Part shown: positions 7,592 to 18,224 of the stretch, in pieces
Layout of the letters: each line of letters opens with the position of its first letter
How positions within the stretch are numbered: position 1 is the first letter of the stretch
Source: Variovorax sp. Root411
GTDB taxonomy: Bacteria; Pseudomonadota; Gammaproteobacteria; Burkholderiales; Burkholderiaceae_C
DNA: 64,000 bases
Assembly (NCBI RefSeq): GCF_001425205.1
Contig: NZ_LMDW01000016.1
Location: 186,001-250,000 of the forward strand
Direction of reading: 5' to 3'
Made by a program: the position numbers and the translations under genes
The notes under the pieces: model-generated
What the model was told of the DNA's origin: nothing
The model's database searches: none
What the model saw: only the letters and a program-made list of their open reading frames with translations

Positions 7592-8410
7592 TTAGCGCAG
7601 CATCGACGACATGGCCGAGCAGCAGTTCAGCATGCGCACGGCCGCTTCGACCGTTTCGGCGGTGAAGCGCAGCGTGACGCCATCCAGGCGTTCGAAAGCC
7701 GGCCACTGGCAGAACAGGTCGGCCAGCGCGGGCGACTGGGTGCGCAGCGTTACGGTCTGCGGGCCCTCGAAGACGAGCGGCTTCGACCGGGAGCGTGCGG
7801 CCAATGCTTCTTCCACACCCGCGCGGATCGCCCGACGCGACTGCTCGGGCGACAGCGATACACCGCTGTTGCACCCCGTGGCCTTCTTGGTTTCCACGAA
7901 GGTCGCGTGCGGAAAGAGCGGTCGGTTCTCGGCAATGAACACGTCGTCTCCACTGCTCATCACCACGGGCACGCCGTATTCGCCGGCCAGCGCGCCGTAG
8001 AGCCCGGCTTCGCCCAGCTCCTGCCCGCCCAGCGAGATGCTTGCAAAGGCAAAGCTGTTGATCGTGTGCGCCAGGATGCCGCGCCCCTGCGCGCGCGAGT
8101 GGTAGCCGACCATGCAGACCGCGTCCACGCCTTCTTCCACGCCTGCCACCATGCTCAGGTAGCGCGGCTTGCCCTGTACCACGCGGGCGCGCGCATCGAG
8201 CACGTCGGGCGGCATGTTGCGAAAGCCGCCGTGCGAGTCATTCACCAGCACTTCGGTGGCGCCCGCATCGAAGGCGCCGGCAATCGCCGCATTGGCTTCG
8301 TGCGCCATCAGCAGGCGCGCGCGCTCGTACTCGGGGTTACCCGCGCGCACCTGCTCGGGGTGGTAGACGCCGGCGACGCCTTCGATGTCGGTGGAGATCA
8401 GGACTTTCAT
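7592..8410 (-). CDS. dppA: M55 family D-aminopeptidase
   Basis: A 272-residue zinc aminopeptidase of family M55, which removes N-terminal D-amino acids from short peptides. The zinc ligand positions known from the Bacillus enzyme line up almost exactly: Asp8 and Glu10 (STDIEG), His60 (NDSHGG), His104 (GYHSRAQ) and Glu131 or Glu134; the catalytic His115 is also present (GILAH). It has no signal peptide, so it acts in the cytoplasm. It is the last gene of the long peptide-import operon, 16 bases after the P1-family peptidase. Its likely role there is to degrade imported D-amino-acid-containing peptides. Confidence 0.93.
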   Translation of the reverse strand: MKVLISTDIEGVAGVYHPEQVRAGNPEYERARLLMAHEANAAIAGAFDAGATEVLVNDSHGGFRNMPPDVLDARARVVQGKPRYLSMVAGVEEGVDAVCMVGYHSRAQGRGILAHTINSFAFASISLGGQELGEAGLYGALAGEYGVPVVMSSGDDVFIAENRPLFPHATFVETKKATGCNSGVSLSPEQSRRAIRAGVEEALAARSRSKPLVFEGPQTVTLRTQSPALADLFCQWPAFERLDGVTLRFTAETVEAAVRMLNCCSAMSSMLR

Positions 8411-8426
8411 GGGCGTTGCAATCAGG

Positions 8427-9485
8427 TCAGGCCTGGGAAGAAAAGATGGAGACGGGCAGCAGGTCGCTCAGCGCGGCGCGGTGGTTGCCTTCGCGCCCCG
8501 TCACGGCTTCGGCGCGCCACAGCGCATGGATGATCGCCTGTTCGGTGCTGTCGGCCGCGGCCTGGAAGAGGCCGTCGAGCAGCCCGTCGTGCAGCATCGC
8601 CACGGCGGGCATCGGCCGCTCGACGCGGTCGGGCACGGTGTAGGCGGTGGAGAAGGCGAGCACGATGTCGCCGCTGCCGTGCCCGAAGACCGAGCCCGTG
8701 CGGGCCAGCCCGGCGCCCGCGCGCAGCGCCAGGCGGCGCAGCTGGCGCGCATCGAGCGGCGCGTCGGTGGCGACAACGATGATGATCGAGCCCTTTTCGG
8801 GCTCCTTGCATTCGGCCGTGCCATGCGCGGCCAAGCGCTCGCCGACCGCGTGCCCGGCCAGCACCAGCTGCGGCAGGCGCCCGTAGTTCGCCAGCACCAG
8901 CGCGCCGACGGTGTGCACCTCGCTGTCGGGGGCCGAGACGCGGCGCGACGCGCTCCCGATGCCGCCCTTGAGCTGGAAGCTCGACATGCCGCGCCCCGCG
9001 CCGACCGAGCCTTGTGCGAAGTCGGCGCCGGCGTTGTCGAGCGCACGCAGGTAGTCCGCCTCGCTCACAGCCAGTCGCTGGATGTCGTTGAGGAAGCCGT
9101 CGTTGCACTCGAAGACCAGCGGGTTCACCGTCGGCAGCGACCGGCCGCTCTCGGGGTTGTCGGCTACGCAGCGGCGGATCTGCGCCGTGCCCACCGTGCC
9201 GACCGAGAAGGTGTTGGTCAGCGCGATCGGCGTCTCCAGCACGCCGAGTTCGGCGAGCTGCACCAGCCCCACGCTCTTGCCGAAGCCATTGAGCACCACC
9301 GCGGCCGCCGGCACCTTGTCGCGGAACGGGTCGCCGGCATGGGGCCGGATCACCGTCACGCCCGTCTGCACGCCGTTCTCGCTGAGCGTCTGGTGGCCCA
9401 CCGTGACGCCCGCGACGTCGGTGATGGCATTGCGCGCGCCCTGGAGCAAGTTGCCGATGAAGGGCAGGGAGGTCGTCGATGGCAT
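8427..9485 (-). CDS. P1/S58 family peptidase (DmpA-like aminopeptidase)
   Basis: A 352-residue peptidase of the DmpA/BapA family, N-terminal-nucleophile enzymes that cut themselves into two chains. The N-terminal core NAITDVAGVTVGHQT is typical. The expected self-cleavage site is Gly232-Ser233, in the stretch GSIIIVVATDAPL, which would make Ser233 the catalytic residue. Known members act as L-aminopeptidase/D-amino-acid esterases or beta-aminopeptidases. It has no signal peptide. The start at 9485 gives a clean family N-terminus. The gene follows the gsiD permease by 14 bases and precedes dppA by 16, so it probably processes imported peptides. The exact substrate cannot be read from the sequence. 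Confidence 0.9.
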   Translation of the reverse strand: MPSTTSLPFIGNLLQGARNAITDVAGVTVGHQTLSENGVQTGVTVIRPHAGDPFRDKVPAAAVVLNGFGKSVGLVQLAELGVLETPIALTNTFSVGTVGTAQIRRCVADNPESGRSLPTVNPLVFECNDGFLNDIQRLAVSEADYLRALDNAGADFAQGSVGAGRGMSSFQLKGGIGSASRRVSAPDSEVHTVGALVLANYGRLPQLVLAGHAVGERLAAHGTAECKEPEKGSIIIVVATDAPLDARQLRRLALRAGAGLARTGSVFGHGSGDIVLAFSTAYTVPDRVERPMPAVAMLHDGLLDGLFQAAADSTEQAIIHALWRAEAVTGREGNHRAALSDLLPVSIFSSQA

Positions 9486-9499
9486 GAAGAAGAAGCGAG

Positions 9500-10420
9500 C
9501 TACTGGCGATCGATCTTCGGATCGAGCGCGTCGCGCAATGCGTCGCCCAGCAGGTTGAAGGCGAGCACGGTGAAGAAGATAGCCAGGCTGGGGAACAGCG
9601 CCACGTGCGGCGAAGTCACCATGTCGGCGCGGGCCTCGCTGAGCATCGCGCCCCATTCGGGCGTTGGCGGCTGCGCGCCCATGCCCAGGAACGAGAGGCT
9701 GGCCGCAGTGATGATCGAGGTGCCCACGCGCATCGAGAAGTACACGACGATCGACGAGATGGTGCCCGGCAGGATGTGCCGCACGATGATGGTCCAGTCC
9801 GAAGCGCCGATGCTGCGCTCGGCCTCGATGTAGGTCTGCTGCTTCAGCACCAGCGTGTTGCCGCGCACGAGGCGCGCGAAGGCCGGCACGCTGAACACCG
9901 ACACCGCCACCACCACGTTGGTCATGCTGCTGCCCAGGATGGCGACCACGCCCAGTGCGAGAAGAATGCCGGGGAAGGCGAACAGCACGTCGGAGATGCG
10001 CATCACGATGCGGTCCCACCAGCCTTCGTAGTAGCCCGCGAGCAGGCCGAAGGCCGTACCGACGAAGCCGCCCACCAGCACCGACAGGAAGCCGGCCATC
10101 AGCGAGATGCGCGCACCCGCCAAGATGCGGCTGAAGATGTCGCGCCCGAGTGGATCGACGCCGAACCAGTGCGTGGCCGAGGGGCCGGTGTTGAGCATGT
10201 CGTAGTCGAAGAAGTTCTCCGGATCGAAGGGCACGATCCACGGTGCGAACACCGCGACGAACACCAGCAGCGCAACGAACACCGCGGCGACGATGCCCAC
10301 GGGTTGCTTCTTGAAGCGGCGCCAGCATTCGCCCCAGGGCGTGCGGACCTTGCCGGCGGTTTGAACCGCCACGACGGGCGGAGTGATCGAATCGGCAGTC
10401 GCGCGGGTAGCTTGCGTCAT
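9500..10420 (-). CDS. gsiD: Peptide/glutathione ABC transporter permease GsiD-like
   Basis: A 306-residue inner-membrane permease of the DppC/OppC type. It has a cytoplasmic N-terminus with a [10 protein letters not shown] stretch, a first membrane span (about residues 42-62), a periplasmic loop with [13 protein letters not shown], then a block of about five membrane spans. The permease EAA-type loop ([20 protein letters not shown]) contacts the ATPase. The ATG at 10420 is preferred; an in-frame ATG further up would extend into the gap after gsiC with no family-like sequence. It forms the membrane channel with GsiC. The two genes are 10 bases apart. Confidence 0.9.
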   Translation of the reverse strand: MTQATRATADSITPPVVAVQTAGKVRTPWGECWRRFKKQPVGIVAAVFVALLVFVAVFAPWIVPFDPENFFDYDMLNTGPSATHWFGVDPLGRDIFSRILAGARISLMAGFLSVLVGGFVGTAFGLLAGYYEGWWDRIVMRISDVLFAFPGILLALGVVAILGSSMTNVVVAVSVFSVPAFARLVRGNTLVLKQQTYIEAERSIGASDWTIIVRHILPGTISSIVVYFSMRVGTSIITAASLSFLGMGAQPPTPEWGAMLSEARADMVTSPHVALFPSLAIFFTVLAFNLLGDALRDALDPKIDRQ

Positions 10421-10430
10421 GGCTTGCTGC

Positions 10431-11351
10431 TCACTTGTAGCGAATGGTGGGATTGATGTAGCCATACAGCACATCCACCACGAGATTGATCAGGATGAAT
10501 TCGAGCGAGAACAGCAGCACCAGCGTCTGGATGACGGGGTAGTCGCGCATCTGCACTGCGTCCACCAGCAGGCGACCGAGGCCGGGCCAGTTGAACACTG
10601 CCTCCACGAGGATCGAGCCGCCCAGCAGAAAGCCGAACTGCAGGCCCATCATCGTGACCACCGGAATCAGCGCATTGCGCAGCGTGTGCTTGAACACCAC
10701 GCTGGATTCGCGCACGCCTTTGGCGCGCGCGGTGCGCACGAAGTCTTCCTGGATCACCTCGACGAAGGAGGCCCGCGTGAAGCGCGCCATCACGGCCGCC
10801 ACGGCCGCGCCCAGGGTGATCGAGGGCAGGATGTAGTGCTTCCAGCTGCTGGCCCCCACCGTGGGCAGCCAGCCGAGCTGTACCGAGAAGATCTGCATCA
10901 GCAGCATGCCGAGTGCAAATGCGGGGAAAGAGATGCCCGACACGGCGAGCGTCATGCCCAGCCGGTCCGGCCATTGGTTGCGGAACACGGCCGACACGAT
11001 GCCAATGCCCATGCCGAAGAACACGGCCCACACCATGCTGGTGATGGTCAGCATCACCGTCGGGAAGAAGCGCTCGCCAATCTCCATCGACACCGGCCGC
11101 CGCGTGCGGATCGATGTGCCGAAGTCGCCTTGCAGCATGTGGGTGAAGAAGCTCACGAACTGCTGCGGCAGCGGCTTGTCGAGCCCGAGCTCCTGGCGAA
11201 CCATGGCCACGGTCTGCTCGTCGGCATCCTGGCCGGCGGCAAGGCGCGCGGGGTCGCCGGGCAGCATGTGGACGAACAGGAACACCAGCACGGCCACGAT
11301 GAGCAGCGTGGGGATCAGGCCCAGCAGGCGTTTGAGGAAGTAATTCAGCAT
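10431..11351 (-). CDS. gsiC: Peptide/glutathione ABC transporter permease GsiC-like
   Basis: A 306-residue permease of the DppB/OppB type and partner of the GsiD-like subunit. The first membrane span is at residues 9-29 and is followed by the family motif HMLPGDPAR and a periplasmic region with [13 protein letters not shown]. Five further spans follow, with the ATPase-contacting loop [20 protein letters not shown] and the C-terminal [14 protein letters not shown] that closes most DppB proteins. It belongs to an operon with the solute-binding protein and the double ATPase. A strong hairpin lies between it and the solute-binding gene. Confidence 0.92.
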   Translation of the reverse strand: MLNYFLKRLLGLIPTLLIVAVLVFLFVHMLPGDPARLAAGQDADEQTVAMVRQELGLDKPLPQQFVSFFTHMLQGDFGTSIRTRRPVSMEIGERFFPTVMLTITSMVWAVFFGMGIGIVSAVFRNQWPDRLGMTLAVSGISFPAFALGMLLMQIFSVQLGWLPTVGASSWKHYILPSITLGAAVAAVMARFTRASFVEVIQEDFVRTARAKGVRESSVVFKHTLRNALIPVVTMMGLQFGFLLGGSILVEAVFNWPGLGRLLVDAVQMRDYPVIQTLVLLFSLEFILINLVVDVLYGYINPTIRYK

Positions 11352-11370
11352 GGGGTGCGGGAGTCGCGAA

Positions 11371-11397
11371 CGGGCGATGGCGGCGTGCCATCGCCCG
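11371..11397 (-). repeat. Strong intercistronic hairpin between gsiB and gsiC
   Basis: A perfect 11-base-pair stem: CGGGCGATGGC (11371-11381), a 5-base loop, and GCCATCGCCCG (11387-11397). It has no T-run after it on either strand, so it is not a classic terminator. It sits 12 bases after the solute-binding gene. In other import operons such hairpins shield the upstream message and let the binding protein be made in excess over the permeases. That role is inferred. Confidence 0.7.
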
Positions 11398-11409
11398 GTG
11401 CGAACTCAA

Positions 11410-12963
11410 TCAGTTCGAAACAGCGATGGCGTCGATGTTGATGTTGCCGTCAGGCATCACGAATACACCGGAGAGGCGCTTTGCGTGGGCAGACAGGTTC
11501 TGCTCGGTGATCATCGGCACGCGCGGCAGGTCCTTGCGGATTTCTTCCTGTGCGGTCTTGTAGAGCGCCGTCCTTTCCTTTTCGTCGACAGTCACCAGCG
11601 CCTTGGCCAGCGCGTTGTCCACCACATCGCTCTTGTAGAACGACATGTTGTTCAGCTTGGGCGCCCAGGCCTCCGAGGCGAACAGCGGGCGCAGGCCCCA
11701 GTCGGCTTCACCCGTCGACGACGACCAGCCCGTGTAGTACATGCGGACCTTGGCCGTCTTCGGATCGGGCCAGGCGTCGACCTGCTCGGTGCGCTGGCCC
11801 ACTTCGAGCGCCTGCACCTGCAGCTTGATGCCGATCTGCGCGAGCTGCTGCTGCACGAACTGGATGGTCTTCTGGCTGGTCGTGTTGTTGTAGGCACTCC
11901 ACAGCACCGACTCGAAGCCGTCGGGATAGCCGGCTTCCTTCATCAGCTCCTTGGCCTTCTTCAGGTCGTAGGGAATGGGCGCCATCTTCTCGGCGTACTT
12001 CACGCCCTGCGGCACCACGCCCTGCGCGGGGAAGGCGTAGCCGCCAAACGCGACCTTGGCCAATGCTTCCTTGTTGATGGCGTAGCCGATGGCTTCGCGC
12101 ACCTTCGGGTTGTCGTAGGGCTTCTGCAGCATGTTGAACGCCAGGAAGCGCGTAATGATCGACGGCGTGGCCACCACTTCGAGCTTCTCGCTCTTCTTCA
12201 GCAGGTCGGCCTGTTCATAGGGAATCGGGTAGGCGAAGTCGGCTTCGCCGGTCTGCAGCATCGCGGCGCGCGTGTTGTTCTCGAGCACCGGCTTCCACGA
12301 GACGTTGTCGACCTTCGGGTAGCCCTTCTTCCAGTAGCCGTCGAACTTCTTGGCCTTGACGGCTTCGGTCTGCTTCCACTCGACGAACTCGAACGGGCCC
12401 GTGCCCACCGGGTGGAAGGCGATGTCCTTGTTGCCCCATTTCTTCAGCGCGGTCGGCGAGATCATGGCGGCCGATGCGTGGGCCAGCGAGTTGATGAAGG
12501 GGCCGAAGGGCTCCTTCAGTGTGATGCGCACAGTGGTCGGGTTCACCGCCTCGACCTTGCCGACGCGGTTGAACTGGTTGTAGCGCAACAGCTTGTTGTC
12601 CTGATTCAGCACGCGGTCGAGCGTGAACTTCACGGCTTCGGCGTTGAAGTCGGTGCCGTCGTGGAATTTCACGCCGCTGCGCAGCTTGATCGTGTAGACC
12701 AGACCGTCCTTCGACACGTCGTAGCTCTCGGCGAGAACGTTCTGCACCTTCAGGTCCTTGTCGAACTGGAACAGGCCTTCATAAAAGGTCTTGGTCACTG
12801 CCGTGGTGATGGTCGTGTTGGTGTTGTACGGGTCCAGCGTTTCCGGCTGGTAGCCGATCGACAGCACCACGTCTTTCGCGGCCAGTGCCGTGCCCGATGC
12901 GGCCAACGCGGCCAGGCCCAGCAATGCCGATGCCCATCGCAGAGAGGAAGAAGATTGCTTCAT
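11410..12963 (-). CDS. gsiB: Peptide/glutathione ABC transporter substrate-binding protein GsiB-like
   Basis: A 517-residue periplasmic solute-binding protein of SBP family 5. The signal peptide spans residues 1-29 (hydrophobic core LLGLAALAASGTALA, probable cut before AKDVV). The mature protein begins with the family stretch SIGYQPETLDPYNT, and GLVYTIKLRSGVKFHDGTDF, the classic family signature, follows near residue 100. The ATG at 12963 was chosen because it places the signal peptide at the N-terminus; the upstream in-frame stretch has no such character. It delivers the ligand to the GsiCD permease. Members of this group bind glutathione or short peptides; the neighbouring peptidases favour peptides. 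Confidence 0.92.
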   Translation of the reverse strand: MKQSSSSLRWASALLGLAALAASGTALAAKDVVLSIGYQPETLDPYNTNTTITTAVTKTFYEGLFQFDKDLKVQNVLAESYDVSKDGLVYTIKLRSGVKFHDGTDFNAEAVKFTLDRVLNQDNKLLRYNQFNRVGKVEAVNPTTVRITLKEPFGPFINSLAHASAAMISPTALKKWGNKDIAFHPVGTGPFEFVEWKQTEAVKAKKFDGYWKKGYPKVDNVSWKPVLENNTRAAMLQTGEADFAYPIPYEQADLLKKSEKLEVVATPSIITRFLAFNMLQKPYDNPKVREAIGYAINKEALAKVAFGGYAFPAQGVVPQGVKYAEKMAPIPYDLKKAKELMKEAGYPDGFESVLWSAYNNTTSQKTIQFVQQQLAQIGIKLQVQALEVGQRTEQVDAWPDPKTAKVRMYYTGWSSSTGEADWGLRPLFASEAWAPKLNNMSFYKSDVVDNALAKALVTVDEKERTALYKTAQEEIRKDLPRVPMITEQNLSAHAKRLSGVFVMPDGNINIDAIAVSN

Positions 12964-13033
12964 GGAAAGAACTCCAGTCGGTTCGAGGAAAAAAGCAGGA
13001 GGGCCTGCGGGTTGAAAAAAACGAATTGGCCGC

Positions 13034-14911
<1,878 letters not shown>

Positions 14912-14942
14912 GGGAGTGCGAAGAAAAATGGGGCCTGCGGCG

Positions 14943-15902
14943 TCAGGCGAAGATGGCCGTCTTCGGCGCTTCGTCGCCGCGCGCGTGGGCTCGGTACATG
15001 CCTTCGGTGTTGAAGGCCAGGCTCAGGTTGCCGTGGCGATCGACGGCGATCAGCCCGCCGGTGCCGCCGATGGCGGGCAGCGACTGGTGCACCACGGCGT
15101 GCGTGGCCGCTTCGAGCGTGGCGCCGCCGTAGGCCATGCGGGCGCATACGTCGTAGGCAGCCGCGACGCGGATGAACATCTCGCCGCTGCCGGTGCATGA
15201 CACGGCGGCCGTGCGGTCGTCGGCATAGGTGCCGGCGCCGATCAAAGGCGAATCGCCGATGCGGCCGACGCGCTTGTTGGTCATGCCGCCGGTGGAAGTG
15301 GCGGCGGCCAGGTGGCCGTGCATGTCGAGCGCGACCGCGCCGACGGTGCCGAGCTTCTTGTCTTCGTCCAGCGGCGGTTTGGTCATGGCGGCGCCCTCGT
15401 GGTCGGTGACCACGCGGCCGGTGTCGCGCACGCGGTACAGCTGCTGGCGGCGCGCGTCGGTCGAGAAGAAGAAGGGCTCGACCATCTCCAGGCCGCGGTC
15501 GCGCGCGAAGGCCTCGGCACCCGCGCCGGCCAGCAGCACGTGGGCGCCGTCCTCGAGCACGGCGCGCGCGGCGCGCACCGGTCGGCGCACGTGGCTCACG
15601 CCGGCGATGGCGCCGGCCGCGAGCGTGGCGCCGTCCATCACGGCCGCGTCGAGCTCGTGCGTTTCGTCGTGCGTGAACACCGCGCCGTAGCCGGCATTGA
15701 AGAGCGGGCAGTCTTCGAGCATCTCGACCGCGAGGCAGGTGGCGTCGAGTGCGGACATGCCCTTGAGCAGCGCTGCCTGCGCGGCACGCACGATGGTCTG
15801 CAGCGCGTCGTGATACGCCTGCGCCTGCTCAGGGTTGGTCGTCGAGGCGCTGATGGTGCCGGCGCCGCCGTGGATGGCGATGACGGGCGTGACGTTCTTC
15901 AT
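14943..15902 (-). CDS. iaaA: Isoaspartyl peptidase/L-asparaginase (IaaA-like)
   Basis: A 319-residue Ntn-hydrolase that removes beta-linked aspartyl residues from peptides. The N-terminal IAIHGGAGT is the family start, and [15 protein letters not shown] is strongly conserved. Self-cleavage should occur before Thr186 in [12 protein letters not shown], which becomes the nucleophile; [15 protein letters not shown] and the later GTGSGEMF-like stretch ([10 protein letters not shown]) bind substrate. No signal peptide. Its ATG overlaps the regulator's stop (ATGA), so the two genes are translationally coupled. In E. coli iaaA also sits beside gsiABCD, which strengthens both assignments. Confidence 0.95.
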   Translation of the reverse strand: MKNVTPVIAIHGGAGTISASTTNPEQAQAYHDALQTIVRAAQAALLKGMSALDATCLAVEMLEDCPLFNAGYGAVFTHDETHELDAAVMDGATLAAGAIAGVSHVRRPVRAARAVLEDGAHVLLAGAGAEAFARDRGLEMVEPFFFSTDARRQQLYRVRDTGRVVTDHEGAAMTKPPLDEDKKLGTVGAVALDMHGHLAAATSTGGMTNKRVGRIGDSPLIGAGTYADDRTAAVSCTGSGEMFIRVAAAYDVCARMAYGGATLEAATHAVVHQSLPAIGGTGGLIAVDRHGNLSLAFNTEGMYRAHARGDEAPKTAIFA

Positions 15903-16870
15903 CGGGAAGCTTTCTTCTTTTTCTTGCCGGCGCCGGAAGCGACGGCGGCAGGGAGGGAGGGGGTGGAGACTTCGCCGCGCGCATGGCCCTGGCCCAGCCC
16001 GCCATGCAGCCACGGGCGCACCGCCTGCAGGATGCGGCCGGCCGACTGCGCCGCGCCGGGCGCGCGCAGGGCGACCGCGCTGGTCAGCGCCTCGATCAGT
16101 GCGAGCACGCTGGTCTCGCAGTTGGGGCGGTAGCTGGTTTCGGTCTGGCAATAGAGCACCACGTCGGCCAGCGGCGCGATCGGCGAGCTGGGACGGTCGG
16201 TCAGCGCGAGCACCGCGCAGCTTTGGCCGCGCGCGATCTGCGCCAGCGCCACCGTGTCGGTGAGATAGCGCGGAAAGGTCAGGCCGATGAACAAGTCCTG
16301 CGGCCCCGAGTGCATCAGCGTGCGCGCCGCGTGGGTGATGCCGCTCACACTGGAGAGCATGCGCACGTCGCTGCACGAACCGTCGAGGCCGTGCTGCAGC
16401 AGCCCCGCGAGCCAGGCGCTGGCGCCGAAGCCGCCGATGTAGATCGAGCGCGCCTTCAGGATGCGCTGCACCGCGGCCTCGCAAGCTGCGTAGTCCAGCG
16501 ACTGGCGCGTGGCCTCGATGTTGCGGCGGCTCTCGTCGAGCGCCGTGGCGAACACCTCGGCCACCGTTGTCGGGCGCTCCAGGTTGCCGCGCAGCCGTTC
16601 GACCGGCGCCACCAGCGACTCGAAGCCGCGCACGAGTTCGGCGCGGAAGGTCGCGTAGCCGTCGAAGTCCAGCGCCCGCGCGAAGCGGTTGGCCGTGGCG
16701 ACCGACACGCCCGCCGCGGCTGCCAACTCGTCGATGGGCAGCGTCGCGACTTGCAGCGGGTGCTCGAGCACGAAGTCGGCCACCTGCCGGTGCGAACGCG
16801 TCAGCCGCGGCAGCGCCTGCGCAATGCGCTGGGCCACGGTGGTGCCTGGGGTGTCGACGTTGGTGCTCAT
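15899..16870 (-). CDS. MurR/RpiR family transcriptional regulator
   Basis: A 323-residue regulator. The N-terminal helix-turn-helix domain (about residues 10-85) includes LPRLTRSHRQVADFVLEHP and the recognition region AGVSVATANRFARALDFDGY. The C-terminal SIS domain (about 130-260) would bind a small ligand, usually a sugar phosphate in this family; the ligand here is unknown. The extreme C-terminus is a lysine-rich tail KKKKKASR. It is the first gene of the operon and overlaps iaaA by 4 bases, so it probably controls the operon in response to a peptide breakdown product. An inverted repeat 56 bases upstream is its likely operator. Confidence 0.88.
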   Translation of the reverse strand: MSTNVDTPGTTVAQRIAQALPRLTRSHRQVADFVLEHPLQVATLPIDELAAAAGVSVATANRFARALDFDGYATFRAELVRGFESLVAPVERLRGNLERPTTVAEVFATALDESRRNIEATRQSLDYAACEAAVQRILKARSIYIGGFGASAWLAGLLQHGLDGSCSDVRMLSSVSGITHAARTLMHSGPQDLFIGLTFPRYLTDTVALAQIARGQSCAVLALTDRPSSPIAPLADVVLYCQTETSYRPNCETSVLALIEALTSAVALRAPGAAQSAGRILQAVRPWLHGGLGQGHARGEVSTPSLPAAVASGAGKKKKKASR

Positions 16871-16925
16871 GGGGCGGGCGGTGCACCTCGAAGGGTGCGG
16901 ACGATGAAAATGAATTTACAAATAT

Positions 16926-16952
16926 ATGACAGATAAGAAAATTTTCTGTCAT
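16926..16952 (-). promoter_or_regulatory. Inverted repeat, likely operator of the RpiR-type regulator
   Basis: A perfect 8-base inverted repeat, ATGACAGA (16926-16933) and TCTGTCAT (16945-16952), with an 11-base AT-rich spacer. It lies 56-82 bases upstream of the regulator start, in the only strongly AT-rich patch of this intergenic region. On the minus strand a promoter pair ATGACA, 17 bases, TCATAT can be drawn through it, so a bound protein would block transcription. The repeat is seen; the binding protein is inferred from position. Confidence 0.6.
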
Positions 16953-17133
16953 TTCTGATCGTAGACGCAAATACCGGGCCAGAAGAGCGGGAGCTTTTGG
17001 GGTTTACCCAGGGGTAGAAAAGCCAAGCTCAGGCGGGCTCAGCAGACCCCTTGCACGCCAAGGTCATGCTGCGGCTTGACCCTGCCATGGTGTGAAGGCT
17101 GAGACTTTGCGTTTTGGCTCGAAGGAGAACTAC

Positions 17134-17583
17134 ATGGAACATTCCACGGCACCGATGGTTGCGGCGCGCTTGTCCCTTGCTGACACGGTTGCGCGCTCCG
17201 GTGCGTCCGCGCAATTGCTGCACGACTGCGAATCGCTCGGGCTGCTCGGCGGCACCGGCGCGGACGGCCGCTTCTACGACGAGCGAACCGTGTCGACGCT
17301 GCGCTTCGTACGACGGGCGCACACGCTGGGTTTCGACACACCGGAGATCGTCGAGCTGCATGCACTGTGGCAAGACGGGCGCCGCGCGAGCTTTGATGTG
17401 AAGCGCGTCGCGCTCGAACGGGCCGACGACCTGGCCCAGCGGATCGAGGAACTCGCGCACATGAAACGCCTGCTGGAGCGCCTGGCCTACTGCTGCGAAG
17501 GTAACGAGCGTTCGGAGTGCCCCATCCTGGACGAGCTGGCCGGGCTCGAGGGGTTTGCCGGCTGCGAGGCGCGGCATGGGTGA
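17134..17583 (+). CDS. MerR family regulator with CueR-like cysteine pair
   Basis: A 149-residue regulator. The N-terminal winged helix (about residues 12-80) is diverged from standard MerR but keeps YDERTVSTLRFVRRAHTLGF, the second half of the domain. A dimerising helix follows. The C-terminal loop has CCEGNERSECPI with Cys121 and Cys129 seven residues apart, the spacing used by CueR to bind copper(I). The start is the ATG at 17134, which has the ribosome-binding site AAGGAG 7 bases upstream; an upstream in-frame ATG at 17092 lacks one. No copper pump or chaperone gene lies nearby, so the target is unknown. Confidence 0.82.
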   Translation: MEHSTAPMVAARLSLADTVARSGASAQLLHDCESLGLLGGTGADGRFYDERTVSTLRFVRRAHTLGFDTPEIVELHALWQDGRRASFDVKRVALERADDLAQRIEELAHMKRLLERLAYCCEGNERSECPILDELAGLEGFAGCEARHG

Positions 17584-17584
17584 C

Positions 17585-17609
17585 GCCGGCGCGGGCTCGC
17601 CGCGCCGGC
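17585..17609 (+). terminator. Possible terminator hairpin between convergent genes
   Basis: A perfect 10-base-pair GC stem: GCCGGCGCGG (17585-17594), loop GCTCG, CCGCGCCGGC (17600-17609), directly after the merR-type stop and before the convergent SRPBCC gene. There is no T-run on either strand, so it may be a weak or Rho-assisted terminator or a message-protecting hairpin. A second small stem CGCTTC/GAAGCG follows at about 17616-17628. Confidence 0.5.
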
Positions 17610-17637
17610 CTTCAAACGCTTCCGAAGCGCAAGCCTC

Positions 17638-18084
17638 TCAACCCGGAATGTTCGGCTCGACCAGTTGGGCCAGCGCAACCAGCGATTCCTGCCAGCCCAG
17701 GTAGCACATCTCGGCGGGAATCACGTCGGGGATGCCTTCCTGCACGACGGACATGTCCGTGCCGCAGGACACCGCGGTCAGGGTCACGGTGGTTTTCATC
17801 GTGCCTGGAAGGTGGGGGTCGTCGAAGCTGGCGTCGTACGCAATGCGTTGGCCGGGAACGAGTTCCAGGTACTTGCCGCCGAACGAGTGGCTGTGGCCGG
17901 TGCCGAAGTTGGTGAAGGACATGCGCCAAGCGCCGCCCACCACGGGCTCCATGGTGTGGACCTTGCCGGTGAATCCGAAGGGCGGCAGCCAGCGCTCGAA
18001 CGCGCTGGCCTCCACGAAGGCACGATAGAGCCGGTCGGGGGAGGTGCGCAGGACGCGGTGCAGACGAACAGTGTTGGTAGCCAT
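17638..18084 (-). CDS. SRPBCC family (AHSA1-like) protein
   Basis: A 148-residue single-domain protein of the START/SRPBCC superfamily, AHSA1 branch. The N-terminal VRLHRVLRTSPDRLYRAFVE and the following AFERWLPPFGFTGKVH are the usual first strand and helix. A C-terminal helix (EMCYLGWQESLVALAQLVE) would close the ligand cavity. It has no signal peptide. These proteins bind hydrophobic ligands in a deep pocket, but the ligand and role of this one cannot be told. It is convergent with the merR-type gene and stands alone. Confidence 0.82.
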   Translation of the reverse strand: MATNTVRLHRVLRTSPDRLYRAFVEASAFERWLPPFGFTGKVHTMEPVVGGAWRMSFTNFGTGHSHSFGGKYLELVPGQRIAYDASFDDPHLPGTMKTTVTLTAVSCGTDMSVVQEGIPDVIPAEMCYLGWQESLVALAQLVEPNIPG

Positions 18085-18224
18085 GGTTGCTTTCTCCTGA
18101 AGAACAGAGGACGACCCTCTATGTTGACGTCGGATGAGCCCGCTGCGATTCGACATGCCCCAGGGCTAGGAAAAACCCGGGGTCGAAGCGGGTTGCGGGC
18201 GAGAGCGCTATTGCGGCGAACTCG

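Noticed and set aside
17076..17106. TTGACC with a 19-base spacer before the merR-type gene, as a MerR-style promoter
   Set aside because: The minus-10 region is poor and the dyad expected between the hexamers is incomplete. It stays a weak candidate.
16871..17133. Search for a small gene or regulatory RNA in the murR/merR divergent gap
   Set aside because: Apart from the inverted repeat at 16926-16952, I see no start with a ribosome site, no coding bias and no terminator-like stem.
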